NCBI GenBank assembly: GCA_905221605.1
Contig: CAJNDS010002438.1
Coordinates: forward strand, 1-64,000
Reading direction: 5' to 3'
Source: Symbiodinium natans
Lineage: Eukaryota > Sar > Dinophyceae > Suessiales > Symbiodiniaceae
Length of the DNA: 64,000 bases
Shown here piece by piece: positions 1 through 10,478 of this stretch. The notes beneath the pieces were generated by a model that did not search any database, had not been told where the DNA came from, and was given only the letters and a program-made list of their open reading frames with translations. Positions within the stretch are counted from its first letter, which is position 1, and every line of letters starts with the position of its first letter. Made by a program: the position numbers and the translations under genes.

Positions 1-189
1 TTTTTTTTGTTTTCCTTCAGTTTCCCGTGAGAGTCAAATCTTCCTTTTACTGTTCCCTTGGACTTCCCTTTGAACTTCCCTTGGTTTTCCCTCGGATCCC
101 CTTCGAAATTAAAACGTATCCCGCGAGAAATCTCGCAAGACTTAAAAATAAGGGCTTCCTTTTCCCACGGGATTTCCCGCGAAGCAGGC

Positions 190-520
190 CGTCGGCCCCG
201 AGCTGTGGCTGTAGTCTGCAGGCCCCCGAGCTCTCTGACTGTAGAGTCTCCAGGCCCCCGGGCTCGCTGTAGTCACCAGGGTCCCGGGCTGCCTGGCTGT
301 AGTCTGCAGGGCCCCGAGCTCTCTGACTGTAGAGTCTCCAGGCCCCCGGGCTCGCTGTAGTCACCAGGGTCCCGGGCTGTCTGGCTGTAGTCTGCAGGCC
401 CCCGAGCTCTCTGACTCCCCGGTCTCTCTCGCTGTAGTCACCAGGCCCCCGGGCTGTCTGGCTGTAGTCTGCAGGCCCCCCAGCTCTCTGACTGTAGTCT
501 CCAGCCCCCCGGGCTCTCGT
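190..520. repeat. GC-rich minisatellite
   Basis: Degenerate tandem repeats built from phrases such as CTGTAGTCTGCAGGCCCCCGAG and CTCTCTGACTGTAGAGTCTCC, recurring about every 30-40 bases within a longer period near 85 bases. Open frames across it exist only because the repeat lacks stops. I see no gene. Confidence 0.75.
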
Positions 521-539
521 GCTTGCTTGGGTTTATATT

Positions 540-1335
540 GTTTTTTACTTAATTAGATTGACTTAAGTAATTTAAATAATTTAAAGAATTTAAGTATCGA
601 AATTTATTTAAATAATTAAATAACATAAATATGACGGGCAGGTTTCGGATTTAAATTACTTAAGTTATTTAATTCGGCCTGGAATTAAATAATGTGAATA
701 ATTTGTAAATAATATCAACAATTTACATAATTTAAATAATTGAAATAGTTTAAATAATTTAAATATTCTAAATAATTTACATAATTTAAATCCGAAAAGG
801 GGGGGACCACCCCCCCCTGCCCCCTAAGACTTAAATAATTCAAATAACTTAAATCCGAAACCTCCCCGTCGTATTTACACTTTTTAAATTATTTAATTCT
901 GGGGAGGGGGGGTGGTCCCCCCCCCTTTCGGATTTAAATCATTTTTCATTATTTAAACTATTTAAATTCTTTAAATCGCCTGGGAATCAAATAATTTAAA
1001 TTTGAATATGACGGGCAGGTTTCGGATTTAAAATATTTAAATTATCTAATTCGGCCGGGATTTAAATAATTTAAATAATTTAAATATTATTTAAGGCTTC
1101 GAACGGATTTAAATTATTTACATAATTTCAAAAATTTCAATAATTTCAATAATTTAAATCCGAAAAGGGGGGGGGGCCACCCGCCCTGCCCCCTAAGGAT
1201 TAAACAATTTAAATAATTTAAATCCGAAACCTCCCCGTCTTATTTAAATTATTTAATTATTTAATTCTGGGGAGGGGGGGTGGTCCCCCCCCCCCCTTTC
1301 GGATTTAAATTTTTAAAATTATTAGATTGTTTAAA
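540..1335. repeat. AT-rich low-complexity DNA with paired G-run/C-run inverted repeats
   Basis: Mostly TTTAAATAATT-type sequence. Two modules, about 785-945 and 1160-1300, each hold a C-run/G-run pair bordered by ATCCGAAA and TTTCGGAT, so each could fold as a long hairpin. The two modules resemble each other at a spacing of about 365 bases. No coding signal is seen. Confidence 0.6.
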
Positions 1336-1409
1336 ATATTTGAATTATTTAAATTATGGCACGGCTCTACTGACACATATTCCGCGGAAAGATTGTCATG
1401 TTTTTGGTG

Positions 1410-1860
1410 AAATTTACGAACACTTACCCCCCGATAAGCAAGATCTTGGAACCACTCCGCGTACTCAGCCTTTAAGAGTTTAAGGGGGTTTCAAATTCAG
1501 GGATACTTATATTTGCTCCTTTAAACTTACGAACACTTACCCCCCGATAAGCAAGACTTGGAACCTGCAGACAACAACAAACAGGTCTGTCGCAAAACCG
1601 CGACCATTGATACATACCCCCTGTAACGGGGTATGTCGCGTATGTGGGCCGCGGCCCGGTTACAAGCAATTAATATTGGCACGCGGCCATTTGTTTGCAA
1701 GAAACAGGGGTCTGCATACCGCAGCAAAACATAAACACATGATGACGATGCGAACAACTGACTAGATGATGAAGATGATGAGGATGAACAAGATCAAGGA
1801 GCTGATGAAGATGATGAAGATGATGAAGATGATGATGCTGCTGGGAAAGCTTTATGCAAT
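1410..1860. repeat. Short direct repeat and GATGAA-type microsatellite
   Basis: A ~39 base phrase containing ACGAACACTTACCCCCCG and ATAAGCAAGA occurs near 1416 and again near 1530. From about 1766 a GATGAAGAT-type trinucleotide tract encodes only low-complexity Asp/Met/Lys stretches. No gene is supported. Confidence 0.5.
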
Positions 1861-1930
1861 TGATGCAGTGAAGTTATGCCAGTACAATGAAAGGACTCAT
1901 GCAGATGAAGAGTGTGATGACAATGATGAT

Positions 1931-3090
1931 AGAGCTTTGCGCTTTATTTTGTCACCCCGTCTCCTTGCTTCCTGTCTCTTCTCTTCTTTCCAGTACCCTT
2001 CCAGAAAAATGGCATCCTTGTTCTCTCGCCTCTCTCACTTCCCTTTCCCTTCTCTCTTTCTGTTACTTTTTGACTGATGAACAACAAGAAAGAAACCTGC
2101 AGGATAAAACAGTGGCAGGGTAAGCAGAGGTTGCGCGTGGACCTTGCCGTACTTCATCATATCCCTCTTCTCGGCCCATCTCTTCTGCTCTTTTCCTTAC
2201 TCTTCTCCTTTTCATTATTATTCCTCTTTAGTTGTTCTTATCTGGAAAAGAAAGAGGGAAGGGAGAGATAAGGGAGGGAGGATAGATAAAGAAGAGTGCC
2301 ATCTTCTCTGCGCCTTGTTTTGTCTCTCCCCTTTCTCTATTCATCTCTCTTCTATTCTTTTCTTTGCTGTTCTATTGAAATTGGATTCCCTGTATCTCTC
2401 CTCTGTCCTTCTCTCTCGCTCCTCTTCTCCTGTTCCCCTCTAAACGATTGCTCTTTACAGATAGGTGCCCTCCCTCCTCGTCAGGAAATCTCTTTTCGCT
2501 TATTTTGCTTTTTGAAGCGAATAAAACAACGGATAAGAGAGGAAAGGGAATGACTAAGTAAAGACAGGAGCTCTTCAATAGGTGCCCTCCCTCCTCTTCA
2601 GGAAATCTCTTTTCCCTTATTTTGCATTTTGAAGCGAAGAAAACAACAGATAAGAAGAGAGGAAAGGGAATGACTAAGTAAAGAGAGGAGCTCTTCAATT
2701 TCCCTCCCTATATCTGATGTTACTTTTCCTTCTTGGGCGGTGCCCTTCCTTCTCCCTTGAAGATGCAGAAAACGATCAGGAAGGACACCCGTTCCATCGC
2801 CCATATATAGACAGAGATAAATCATGAGCATCAGCTGGGTTTGCTGCCGATCCAAAATGGGGGCGTCCCTTTTAATCGCTTTCTGTGTCTTGAAACGAGC
2901 AAAAGGGGCACCCTTACTAAGTGTTTTCTTGTGGTGTCCCTTTTCTTCGCTTGAAGATGCAGAAAACGATCCAAAAAGGACACCCGTTCCATCGCCCATA
3001 TATGGGGAGAGAGATAAATCATGAGCATCAGCTGGGTTTGCTGCCAATCCAAAATGGGCGCCCCTTTTAATCGCTTGCTGTGTCTTCAAA
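1931..3090. repeat. Higher-order satellite, block B, copy 1
   Basis: Pyrimidine-rich block (AGAGCTTTGCGCTTTATTTT onward) ending in two copies of the ~200 bp satellite unit that begins ATGAGCATCAGCTGGGTT (2824, 3021). The whole block recurs nearly unchanged at 12325-13480, offset about 10,393, and partly at 15195-15960. The second satellite unit is cut at 3090 by the LTR retrotransposon and resumes at 9886. The many open frames are repeat artefacts. Confidence 0.85.
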
Positions 3091-3268
3091 TGTCAAGAGT
3101 AGAAGCCTATTCAAGACAGCCTTGCATGTGTGCATGCAGGAAGATGACAGTGCTGCATTCGCAGCCCCCCAGCCAAGCTCAGACCAGTGACAGCAGTTCA
3201 AAAGGTCTGTGTGCTAGTGTGGTTGTTAACGGTTCATAAGTCCTCTTCAGCCCGCGCCTGCTTTTGCA
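3091..3268 (+). repeat. 5' LTR
   Basis: 178 bp, TGTCAAGAG to CTTTTGCA. It differs from the 3' LTR mainly by lacking about 4 bases in a C/T run near 3155. Short for a copia LTR but with the usual TG..CA ends. Confidence 0.92.
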
Positions 3269-3283
3269 TGGTAGCGGAGCGGC
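3269..3283 (+). promoter_or_regulatory. Primer binding site, probably initiator Met tRNA
   Basis: TGGTAGCGGAGC follows the 5' LTR directly. It is complementary to a tRNA 3' end of type CUCCGCUACCA and close to the TGGTA-C-GAG pattern used by copia elements primed by initiator Met tRNA. The exact tRNA cannot be checked from this window. Confidence 0.75.
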
Positions 3284-3342
3284 TCTGACCCAGGGAGCTG
3301 CTCGGACAAGGAGGTTGCCTTCGAGGCACCCCTTGCAGCCAG

Positions 3343-4107
3343 GTGGTTGCGCCCTGCGCACCCCTGGCAGCCTGTGGTCAACACGGGCAAGGGCTGGGGC
3401 AAACCCAGGGCAAGAAAGGACCAGGCCGGTCAAGGTCTGAAAGGCAGGGCCAGAGAGCCCAAGGAGATCGTGGACGAGATCGCCCTGCTGGTGAGCCGGA
3501 CCAGCAGATCCAGGCAAAGGCAAAGAAGAGGCCGAACAAGCAGAAAAGGAGAGGAGGAAGATCGGACAAGGCCTTGTTGAGGAGAAGCCACCAAGGCTTT
3601 AGCGAAGCAGCAGAGGAGTTAGTGACGAGGACAGCCCAGGCAAAGCCGAAACCAAAGAAGCGGTACAGGCTGAGGATCGCCCCGAAGATCGAGAGGTTGA
3701 GGGAAGAGTGGCCCCGGCTTAGCTTCAGTGAAAGGACTGCTCGAAAGACAGAACTTCGCAAGTCGGGTCTTATCCCGCCTGGGTCCGTTGGAGAACACAT
3801 CGTCCGGGAGTTTGCGGAGGCTTGCGACACTTGCGACGAGCGAACAAAGAAGCAGCGTGAGCCAACTCTCCTTGCAGCCAGTCGGGCTGTGAAGAGGCAG
3901 ATCCGTGCGCTTCGTCTGAGGAAAGAGGAGAAGAAGGAAAAGAAGAATAGAAGAAAGAAGCGGCAGCCACTTCTCACCGAGGACGAGGCGGACGACGAAG
4001 GCCAGGGTGACGAGGAGTCGGATCCTGACGGTGATCACCGTTCTCTTGGTGGTCGCCATGGAGGCTTTGATCCAGGAGCTCCGGGCACAGTTGCAGCAGT
4101 CAGGTGA
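3343..4107 (+). CDS. Basic N-terminal frame of the copia-like element
   Basis: Open frame of about 254 codons without an internal ATG, very rich in Lys, Arg and Gln, with an acidic stretch near its end (EDEADDEGQGDEE). It overlaps the gag frame by about 50-100 bases in another phase. It may be the N-terminal part of a longer gag that has lost its frame, or a separate leader protein. No known domain is seen. The start is unknown: the first codon of the open frame is GTG, which is not a usual eukaryotic start. Confidence 0.45.
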   Translation: MVAPCAPLAACGQHGQGLGQTQGKKGPGRSRSERQGQRAQGDRGRDRPAGEPDQQIQAKAKKRPNKQKRRGGRSDKALLRRSHQGFSEAAEELVTRTAQAKPKPKKRYRLRIAPKIERLREEWPRLSFSERTARKTELRKSGLIPPGSVGEHIVREFAEACDTCDERTKKQREPTLLAASRAVKRQIRALRLRKEEKKEKKNRRKKRQPLLTEDEADDEGQGDEESDPDGDHRSLGGRHGGFDPGAPGTVAAVR

Positions 4108-4816
4108 AGCCATGGCTGCAATGCAACAGCAGATGCTGGTGCAAGGCCAGCAGCTGCAGGAGCTACGGGAAGCTCAGGCCGCCAGTTCAAGTGTGGCCCA
4201 GGCACCAGTGAGCCCACCGGCCCAGGTTGCTGCTACAGCGCCGGGTCAGGGAGGTGTCTTTGGGCTGCTCCCCTTGGTGGACACAAGAGGGCTCGGAAAG
4301 CCTGAGGTGTTTAAAGGAGATCCAGCAACCTTCAACGACTGGGTCTTCATCCTTCGGAGCTACATGGGGGCGATGGACAGGAGGTACCAAGCCTTACTCC
4401 AGAAGGCCGAGTCGTCGGAAATCCAACTTTGGAACCGACTTCTCACTGAGGAGGAGCAAGGGCTGTCGACTCAGCTCTACTACGTCCTGGTGATGCTCTG
4501 CAGGGGACGTGCGCTGGACAAGCTGCACAACTGTGGGGACAATGAAGGTGTCGAGGCCTATCGGCAGCTCTACCTGGAGTACAACCCGAAGCTCAACTCC
4601 AGATATGTGGGTCTGCTCCTGGAGATCCTGCGCTACAAGTTCGAAGGGGATTTGGTCAGTTGCATCGAGTCCTTTGAGCGCAAGGTGAGGGAGTACGAGA
4701 AGCAGCAAGGTGAGGGAGTACGAGAAGCAGTCTGGGAAGGACGTGGACGACGAAACCGTCATCGGGATTGTCATTCTGGGAGTGGAAGACCAGACGGTCA
4801 AGGAGCACCTCATTAG
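4058..4816 (+). CDS. gag, N-terminal part (frameshifted)
   Basis: Starts best at the ATG at 4058 (MEALIQELRAQL). A Gln-rich coiled-coil-like head (residues 1-45) is followed by a capsid-like region with a GDPATFNDWVFILRSYM motif and several Leu/Trp/Tyr helices, like the UBN2-type gag of copia elements. A 25 bp tandem duplication at 4681-4730 shifts the frame, so everything after about 4706 in this frame is spurious. The true continuation is in the next frame from 4710. Not functional as it stands unless frameshifting occurs. Confidence 0.75.
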   Translation: MEALIQELRAQLQQSGEAMAAMQQQMLVQGQQLQELREAQAASSSVAQAPVSPPAQVAATAPGQGGVFGLLPLVDTRGLGKPEVFKGDPATFNDWVFILRSYMGAMDRRYQALLQKAESSEIQLWNRLLTEEEQGLSTQLYYVLVMLCRGRALDKLHNCGDNEGVEAYRQLYLEYNPKLNSRYVGLLLEILRYKFEGDLVSCIESFERKVREYEKQQGEGVREAVWEGRGRRNRHRDCHSGSGRPDGQGAPH

Positions 4817-6470
4817 GCACTCATCCAGGCTTGACACCTGGAAGAAGATGAGAGCGGAGATCATGGAGATTGCCCGCACGCAGAAGTACTTGCAAAGCAC
4901 GCCTCAACCGATGGACGTAGGAGGCCTACCAAAGAAGCCGCATAAGGGTTCCCCGAAGGGCGCCAAGGGTGATGGAAAAGGCGACAAGGGCAAGAGCACC
5001 GGCAAGGACGCTGGCGGAAAGAAGGATGGAGACAAAGGAGGCAAGGGCGACAAGAAGAAGGGCCCGTGCTTCTACTGTCAGAAACCCGGCCACACAAAGG
5101 CCGAGTGCAGGAAGCGAGCCGCGGACTTGAAAAAGGCCGAGAACAAAGGTAGGACGGCTGCAGCAGCCCCGGAAACCCAAGAGGAGCCCGAAAGTGAAGG
5201 CCTAGCAGCCTCAACCTTGTGTGTTGCAACTGTAGCAAACCCTGAAACCCACTGTAGGATCCTTGTAGACACGGGGGCTGGGGGTGGTTTGGCTCCGGTT
5301 GGCTTTGACAACAAGGCCGTTGAGGTTGCAGGTGACAGGGTCCGCATGAACACGGTCACGGGAGAAGCCTTGGAATTGGGTAAGTGCAAGACTTCGTCGC
5401 TCAAGCATGGGGATGTGCCAGTTGAGTTTAACTACAGGGAAAGCAACAGCGTCCAGTTTCCTGTTATCTCCATGTCAGAAGCCAGTCAAAAGGGAACCTG
5501 GTTGGTGGTAGGGCCCTCGCACCAATTCCTCGTAGGTCGCTGTGGTGGTGAGCAACTCAAGAAAGCTTTGAAGGAAGTCCCAAAAGTTCCTTTAGTGAAG
5601 GATAAAGGTGTCTACTGGTTGGAAGCGACTATGGGTAAGCCCCAGAACCCTGAAAGGCATAGGATCGCAGCTCCAACAGCTCGGGAAGCCAGACCGGAGG
5701 TAGCGGATAGCGCCCCGGGAGTGGAGGTAGCTGACAGCGCCCCACCTGCCCAGGTGGATGCGAGGCCTCTTGGCGACGCTCCCCTGGAAGAGCCGCCTGA
5801 ACCTGAAGGAGAGGCCGGGCGTAAGGCTAAGCACAAGAAGGTACCCCCGAGTGTCAGTGCTGAGATGCGTGCTGAACACGAGTTAACACACCTTCCATTT
5901 CGGAGTTGGTGTGAGTCTTGCGTGGTGGGGAAGGGCACCGAAGACTTCCATCAAAGGCGCCAAGAAGAAAAGAAAGAGGACGTAGCAAGGTACTGTATCG
6001 ACTACTGCTTCTTCACGAAAGCCTTGTCCCAGGAAGCAGCTTCCACTGACGCCAAGGACATCCTCGAGGCCAAAGCTGGTGCCAAGGCCGTTTTGGTTTG
6101 CAGGGACCAAAAGTCAGGGGCTCTGTTTACGGGTGTAGCTAACAGCAAGGGCACCGGGGATCCGTATTCCATGGCTTTTGCGCTAGAAGGGATGAAGTTC
6201 TGTGGTCACCCAGACATGATAGTTGTTAGCGATACTGAGCCAGCTATCAAAAGTTTAGGTGAAGAACTTGTTAAGAGGTACCCCAAGAAAGCAAGCAGTC
6301 AACCAGTGCCCAAAGGAGACCACAAGGCCAACGGTGCAGCTGAGCGAGCTGTGCTGGAACTTAGCATGACGGTCGTACAGCCTACGAGAGGCTTCGGGGT
6401 AGGACCTACAAGGGCGAAGTTGTTGAGTTTGGAGAGGTCGTTCTGTTCCGTATTTCGAATCAGAACTTAA
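4710..6470 (+). CDS. gag C-terminus, aspartic protease and integrase (broken)
   Basis: Continues gag in the shifted frame. A Lys/Gly-rich linker is followed by a zinc knuckle C-x2-C-x4-H-x4-C (CFYCQKPGHTKAEC, near residue 120), an aspartic protease active site ILVDTGAGG (near residue 185), then the integrase zinc region (HLPFRSWCESC), and catalytic residues in YCIDYCFF, VVSDTEPAI and GAAERAVLEL. After the catalytic Glu the integrase stops abruptly: the frame ends in unrelated sequence, while the expected downstream region appears in another frame from about 6390. This points to a deletion of perhaps 100 or more codons plus a frameshift. The copy is therefore probably integrase-defective. Confidence 0.85.
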   Translation: MREYEKQSGKDVDDETVIGIVILGVEDQTVKEHLIRHSSRLDTWKKMRAEIMEIARTQKYLQSTPQPMDVGGLPKKPHKGSPKGAKGDGKGDKGKSTGKDAGGKKDGDKGGKGDKKKGPCFYCQKPGHTKAECRKRAADLKKAENKGRTAAAAPETQEEPESEGLAASTLCVATVANPETHCRILVDTGAGGGLAPVGFDNKAVEVAGDRVRMNTVTGEALELGKCKTSSLKHGDVPVEFNYRESNSVQFPVISMSEASQKGTWLVVGPSHQFLVGRCGGEQLKKALKEVPKVPLVKDKGVYWLEATMGKPQNPERHRIAAPTAREARPEVADSAPGVEVADSAPPAQVDARPLGDAPLEEPPEPEGEAGRKAKHKKVPPSVSAEMRAEHELTHLPFRSWCESCVVGKGTEDFHQRRQEEKKEDVARYCIDYCFFTKALSQEAASTDAKDILEAKAGAKAVLVCRDQKSGALFTGVANSKGTGDPYSMAFALEGMKFCGHPDMIVVSDTEPAIKSLGEELVKRYPKKASSQPVPKGDHKANGAAERAVLELSMTVVQPTRGFGVGPTRAKLLSLERSFCSVFRIRT

Positions 6471-9400
6471 GAAAGCTTGAGGATCGTTGGTCATGTGGGG
6501 TTTGGCTAGGCAAAAGTTTGAGCAACGATGAGCACTTCGTGGCAACAGCCAACGGCATCCAGAGGTGTCGCTCGGTTCGTAGGCGAGTTGAGGCCAAGCG
6601 CTTTGACCCCACGTTTGTTCTGAGGATGGTAGGCGCACCTTGGCAGCCTCGAGGCACGCCAGAAAGGACCCCCGATGCTCCGGGAAGACCCTTGCCAGCT
6701 GGAAGGTTGGAGGGTGTAGTGCCTAAACCTCGTGGTGTGTACATCACGGTTGAAAGACAGATCAAGCATGGTAGGACACCAGGCTGCCCTGGGTGCGATA
6801 CCTCTTACGGTGACGCCCCAGTCAAGCACAATGCCACGTGCAGAGCCAGGTTTGAAAAGCTGTGCAGGGCACCTGTGGTTGCGGAAACAGCGCCCGGGGA
6901 CGACACAGTTGAGCCATCAAGCAATGGAGGGGATGATCCGATGGGTGCCGGCCCTGGCCCCTCGGATAAGCAGGCAAGTTCAGAGGCCGCGGGTAGTCGC
7001 GCCTCTGGGTCTGGCTCGGTGGCTGCCGGTTCTGGCGCCCCGAGTGAAAGAAAGCGAGGTGGGTTGGACCTTAGCGACAGCCCCCTCAAGGAGGCCAGGA
7101 CCTCGGAACCTGCTCGGGCCTCAGACAGCCCAAGGTCCCCTAGCAGAAAGCGTGAAGCGGAAGGCAAAACGGAGGAGGTTGAAGAAGAAATGGTGGCAGG
7201 ATTGCCAACAATGCACGTGGCGGCCATGGTGATCAGTGACAGAATGATCGCATCAGCAGCGAAGGAGCTCGAGAAACCGGTCTACGATGAGAAGACTGGA
7301 AAGTTGCTGGACCCCGAGAAGGTGAAGATCGGGAGGATGAAAGAGATGACCAAGATGGAGTCCTTTGGAGTCAAAGGCGACATCACATATGATGAAGCCA
7401 AGGCGAAGGGGCTCAGACTGGTGAAATCCAGGTGGATCGACACCGAGAAGGAGATCGAAGGGAAGCCTGGAGTCAGGAGTCGCTTGGTCGCTCAGGAAGT
7501 GAACACTTACAAGCGAGAAGATGTATCGATGGGAACGCCTCCCATTCGAGTGCATCGAGCTGTGATTTCGCACGCAGCCACAGCGAGGCCCGGTGAGAGC
7601 AAGAGCAAGAAGCTGATCGGAAGATATGATGTGAGCGTGGCCTTCTTCCACGCCGACAACAGCGAAAAGATTGGGGTAATACCCCCGGCGTCAGAAGGAA
7701 CTCCCAACATCATCTGGGAGTTGCACAAGGCGATGAACGGAACCCGGGAAGCCTCTAGGCAATGGGGAGTGAAGATCCGTGAGGTGAAAACAAGACACAA
7801 TTTCGACGAGCTGCTGTTGTGCCCCAACACCTACTACTTGAAAGAGCATGATCTATGCTTGTCGTGCCACGGTGACGATTTCCTGGCGAGTGGAGAAAGA
7901 GAAGCTCTCGACATGCTGGACAAGATCATGGAGGAGAACTACGAGGTGAAAGTGCTACCGAGAATCGGTGACCCAGCTCATGGAGGGGAAGTCTCAGAAG
8001 GACGCCATCTTGGGCGCCTGATCAAGTGGACAGGCTCAGGATTTACCTGGGAATGCGACCCCAAGTTTGCCCCACAAGTCATCGAGGAACTCGAGCTAAA
8101 AGGGTGCAAAGGAGTTGACACTCCTGCTTCGAAGGCCACAGGCGTGGGAAACAGAGAAGTGGAGAAGGAGCTCAGCCGTGAGAGGGCCGAGGTCTTCAGA
8201 CGAGTGACTGGCACCATCCTTTACATGGCAGTCGACCGTCCCTCGTTGCAGTACGCAGCAAGTGAACTGGCTGAAGGGATGAGCAAGCCCTTGGAGATTC
8301 ATTGGCTAAGGCTGAAGCGCGTCGGAAAGTACATTGCCAAGTACCCCGTCGAGAAATGGCACTTCGAATTGCAAGAAGCACCTGCGCAGCTAGAGTCCTT
8401 TTCAGACTCAGACTGGGCAACAGATCGCAGAACCAGAAGGTCTATGAGTTCCACGTATCAGAGGTTTGGGAAGCACCTCCTAGACACGAGCTGTGGTCGA
8501 CAAAGTCTCGTGGCCCTATCGTCGGGCGAGGCCGAGTTCTATGCCATGGTCAAGACAGCAGCAGAAGGAAAGCTTACAACAGAGATCCTCCGACACTTTG
8601 GTTGGAAGGTCGAGCACCGAGTGCTGAGCGATAGCTCGGCCGCCAGGTCGATGGCACAGAGGGTAGGGTGTGGAAAAGTCAAGCACTTATCCCTGAAGGA
8701 GATGTGGATACAGCAAGCAGTTCGAAACAAAGAACTTTCCATAGGCAAAGTGGATACGCTCATGAACATCTCGGATCTTGGCACGAAGGCTTTAGAAGCA
8801 GCCAGAATGGACTCGCTGATGAAGCAGCTGCCCTTGGAAAGGGGCATCGTGGCAGCTGTGGTCAGCTGCTGTTTGGAGAAAGTCCAAGCAGCTCCAGTTC
8901 AGAGTGAAGAGGTCTGGTGGTTGAACCTTTACTTAGGGTTGGTTCACCTGTTGGCCTTGGTTGGGTTGCTGTTTGCCAGCTACAAGGGAGTTGAAGTGCT
9001 TTTGAAAGGTTGGCGCTGGTTGTGTGGAAGGGGCAATAGGCCCAGTGTAGCGCAGTCCAGTGCAGCCATGGCACTCAGTCGTCGTGACACTCCTCGTGGC
9101 AGCGGTGCTGAGGAGGCTCAACACAGTGCAGAGGTTCCTACAACACGGATGCCATCTGTCCCCGAGGGAACCTCCGTGCTGAGATCCCCTGCTGGACAGA
9201 GTGACAGTGACAGGATGAGTTTCCGTGGTGACGCCAGAACTGGTGTCGACGATCGAGTCAGAGTGGTGAGAGATACCTTGAGCCTGCTCACGGTGGAAGA
9301 ACTCAAGAGTGGCCTACGAGTGGAAGGGCTCCAGGTGACAGGGTTGAAGCAAGACCTGATGGAGCGACTTCTGCACAAGTTCGATGGTGGAGATGAATCG

Positions 9401-9538
9401 CTGTCGGACCGGCCAAGCACCAAGCAGCTGAGGTATGTGCTCTACATCCATCGTCATCGAGCCCAATGCCGAATTCAGTATGAGAATCTTCGGACTCGTG
9501 AAGAGACTTCGAAGTGGATCGCCAACTGGAAGGTCTGA
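6390..9538 (+). CDS. Reverse transcriptase - RNase H with a membrane/SAP tail
   Basis: The open frame runs from about 6390 (first ATG 6518) to the stop at 9538. Copia reverse transcriptase: YDVSVAFFHA (about residue 368 from 6518) carries the first Asp, and CHGDDFLAS (about 450) carries the DD pair in a HGDD form instead of YVDD. RNase H: SFSDSDWA (628), SSGEAEFYA (668), LSDSSAA (703). The tail is unusual: a hydrophobic segment at about 801-825 (WWLNLYLGLVHLLALVGLL), a SAP-like helix-turn-helix near 920-950 (LTVEELKSGL, GLKQDLMERLL), and an aromatic/basic end with a KQLRYVLYIHRH stretch. Most copia polyproteins end soon after RNase H. Confidence 0.9.
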
Positions 9539-9696
9539 GTGGATCTCGACCTAGGTTGAAGGCCAGTGACCCTCTACGTGAGACGGGCTGGCAACTGCGT
9601 GACTCCTGGGAACAGTGAGCCGAAGCTGGGAGTGAGACAGCATGAATAGGCAGGTCCAGTAGCAACAGGCCAAGGTACCTGGCCAGTTCCTCCTGT

Positions 9697-9703
9697 GGAG
9701 GGG
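9697..9703 (+). promoter_or_regulatory. Polypurine tract
   Basis: GGAGGGG directly before the TG of the 3' LTR, in the position used for plus-strand priming. Confidence 0.75.
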
Positions 9704-9885
9704 TGTCAAGAGTAGAAGCCTATTCAAGACAGCCTTGCATGTGTGCATGCAGGAAGATGACAGTGCTGCATTCGCAGCCCCTTTCCCAGCCAAGCTCAGA
9801 CCAGTGACAGCAGTTCAAAAGGTCTGTGTGCTAGTGTGGTTGTTAACGGTTCATAAGTCCTCTTCAGCCCGCGCCTGCTTTTGCA
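9704..9885 (+). repeat. 3' LTR
   Basis: 182 bp, TG..CA ends. Same as the 5' LTR apart from about 4 extra bases in a CCCCTTTCCC run. Followed by the TCAAA target duplication at 9886-9890. Confidence 0.92.
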
Positions 9886-10190
9886 TCAAACGAGCAAAAG
9901 GGACACCCTAAGTGTTTTCTTGTGGTGTCCCTTTTCTTCGCTTGAAGATGCAGAAAACGATCTAAAATGACACCTGTTCCATCGCCCATATATAGAGAGA
10001 GAGAGAGAAAAAAAAATAATCATGAGCATCAGCTGGGTTGGCTGCCAATCCAAAACGGGCGTCCCTTTTAATCGCTTTCTGTGTCTTCAAACGAGCAAAA
10101 GGGACACCCTAAGTGCTTTCTTGTGTGGTGTCCCTTTTCCTCGCTTGAAGATGCAGAAAACGATCAAAAAGGACACCCATTCCATCGCCC

Positions 10191-10251
<61 letters not shown>

Positions 10252-10422
10252 CATGAGCATCAGCTGGGTTGGCTGCCAATCCAAAATGGACGTCCCTTTT
10301 AATCGCTTTCTGTGTCTTCAAACGAGCAAAAAGGACACCCTAAGTGCTTTCTTGTGGGGTGTCCCTTTTCCTCGCTTGAAGATGCAGAAAACGATCAAAA
10401 AAGGACACCCATTCCATCGCCC

Positions 10423-10478
<56 letters not shown>

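Larger units (their letters stand above)
3091..9885 (+). mobile_element. Copia-type LTR retrotransposon (Ty1/copia order: PR-IN-RT-RH)
   Basis: Complete element of 6,795 bp with near-identical LTRs starting TG and ending CA, target duplication TCAAA (3086-3090 and 9886-9890), a primer site right after the 5' LTR and a purine run right before the 3' LTR. Inside are a basic N-terminal frame, gag with a CCHC knuckle, protease, integrase, reverse transcriptase and RNase H, in copia order. Removing the element and one TCAAA restores the satellite phrase GTGTCTTCAAACGAGC seen in neighbouring units, so the insertion is younger than the satellite. The coding region has at least two frame breaks, so this copy is probably not autonomous. 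Near-identity of the LTRs implies a fairly recent insertion. Confidence 0.93.

Noticed and set aside
2144-2700. Hydrophobic small ORFs in the pyrimidine-rich blocks
   Set aside because: They recur with the satellite blocks, have no conserved start or end and reflect CTT/CTC-rich composition.
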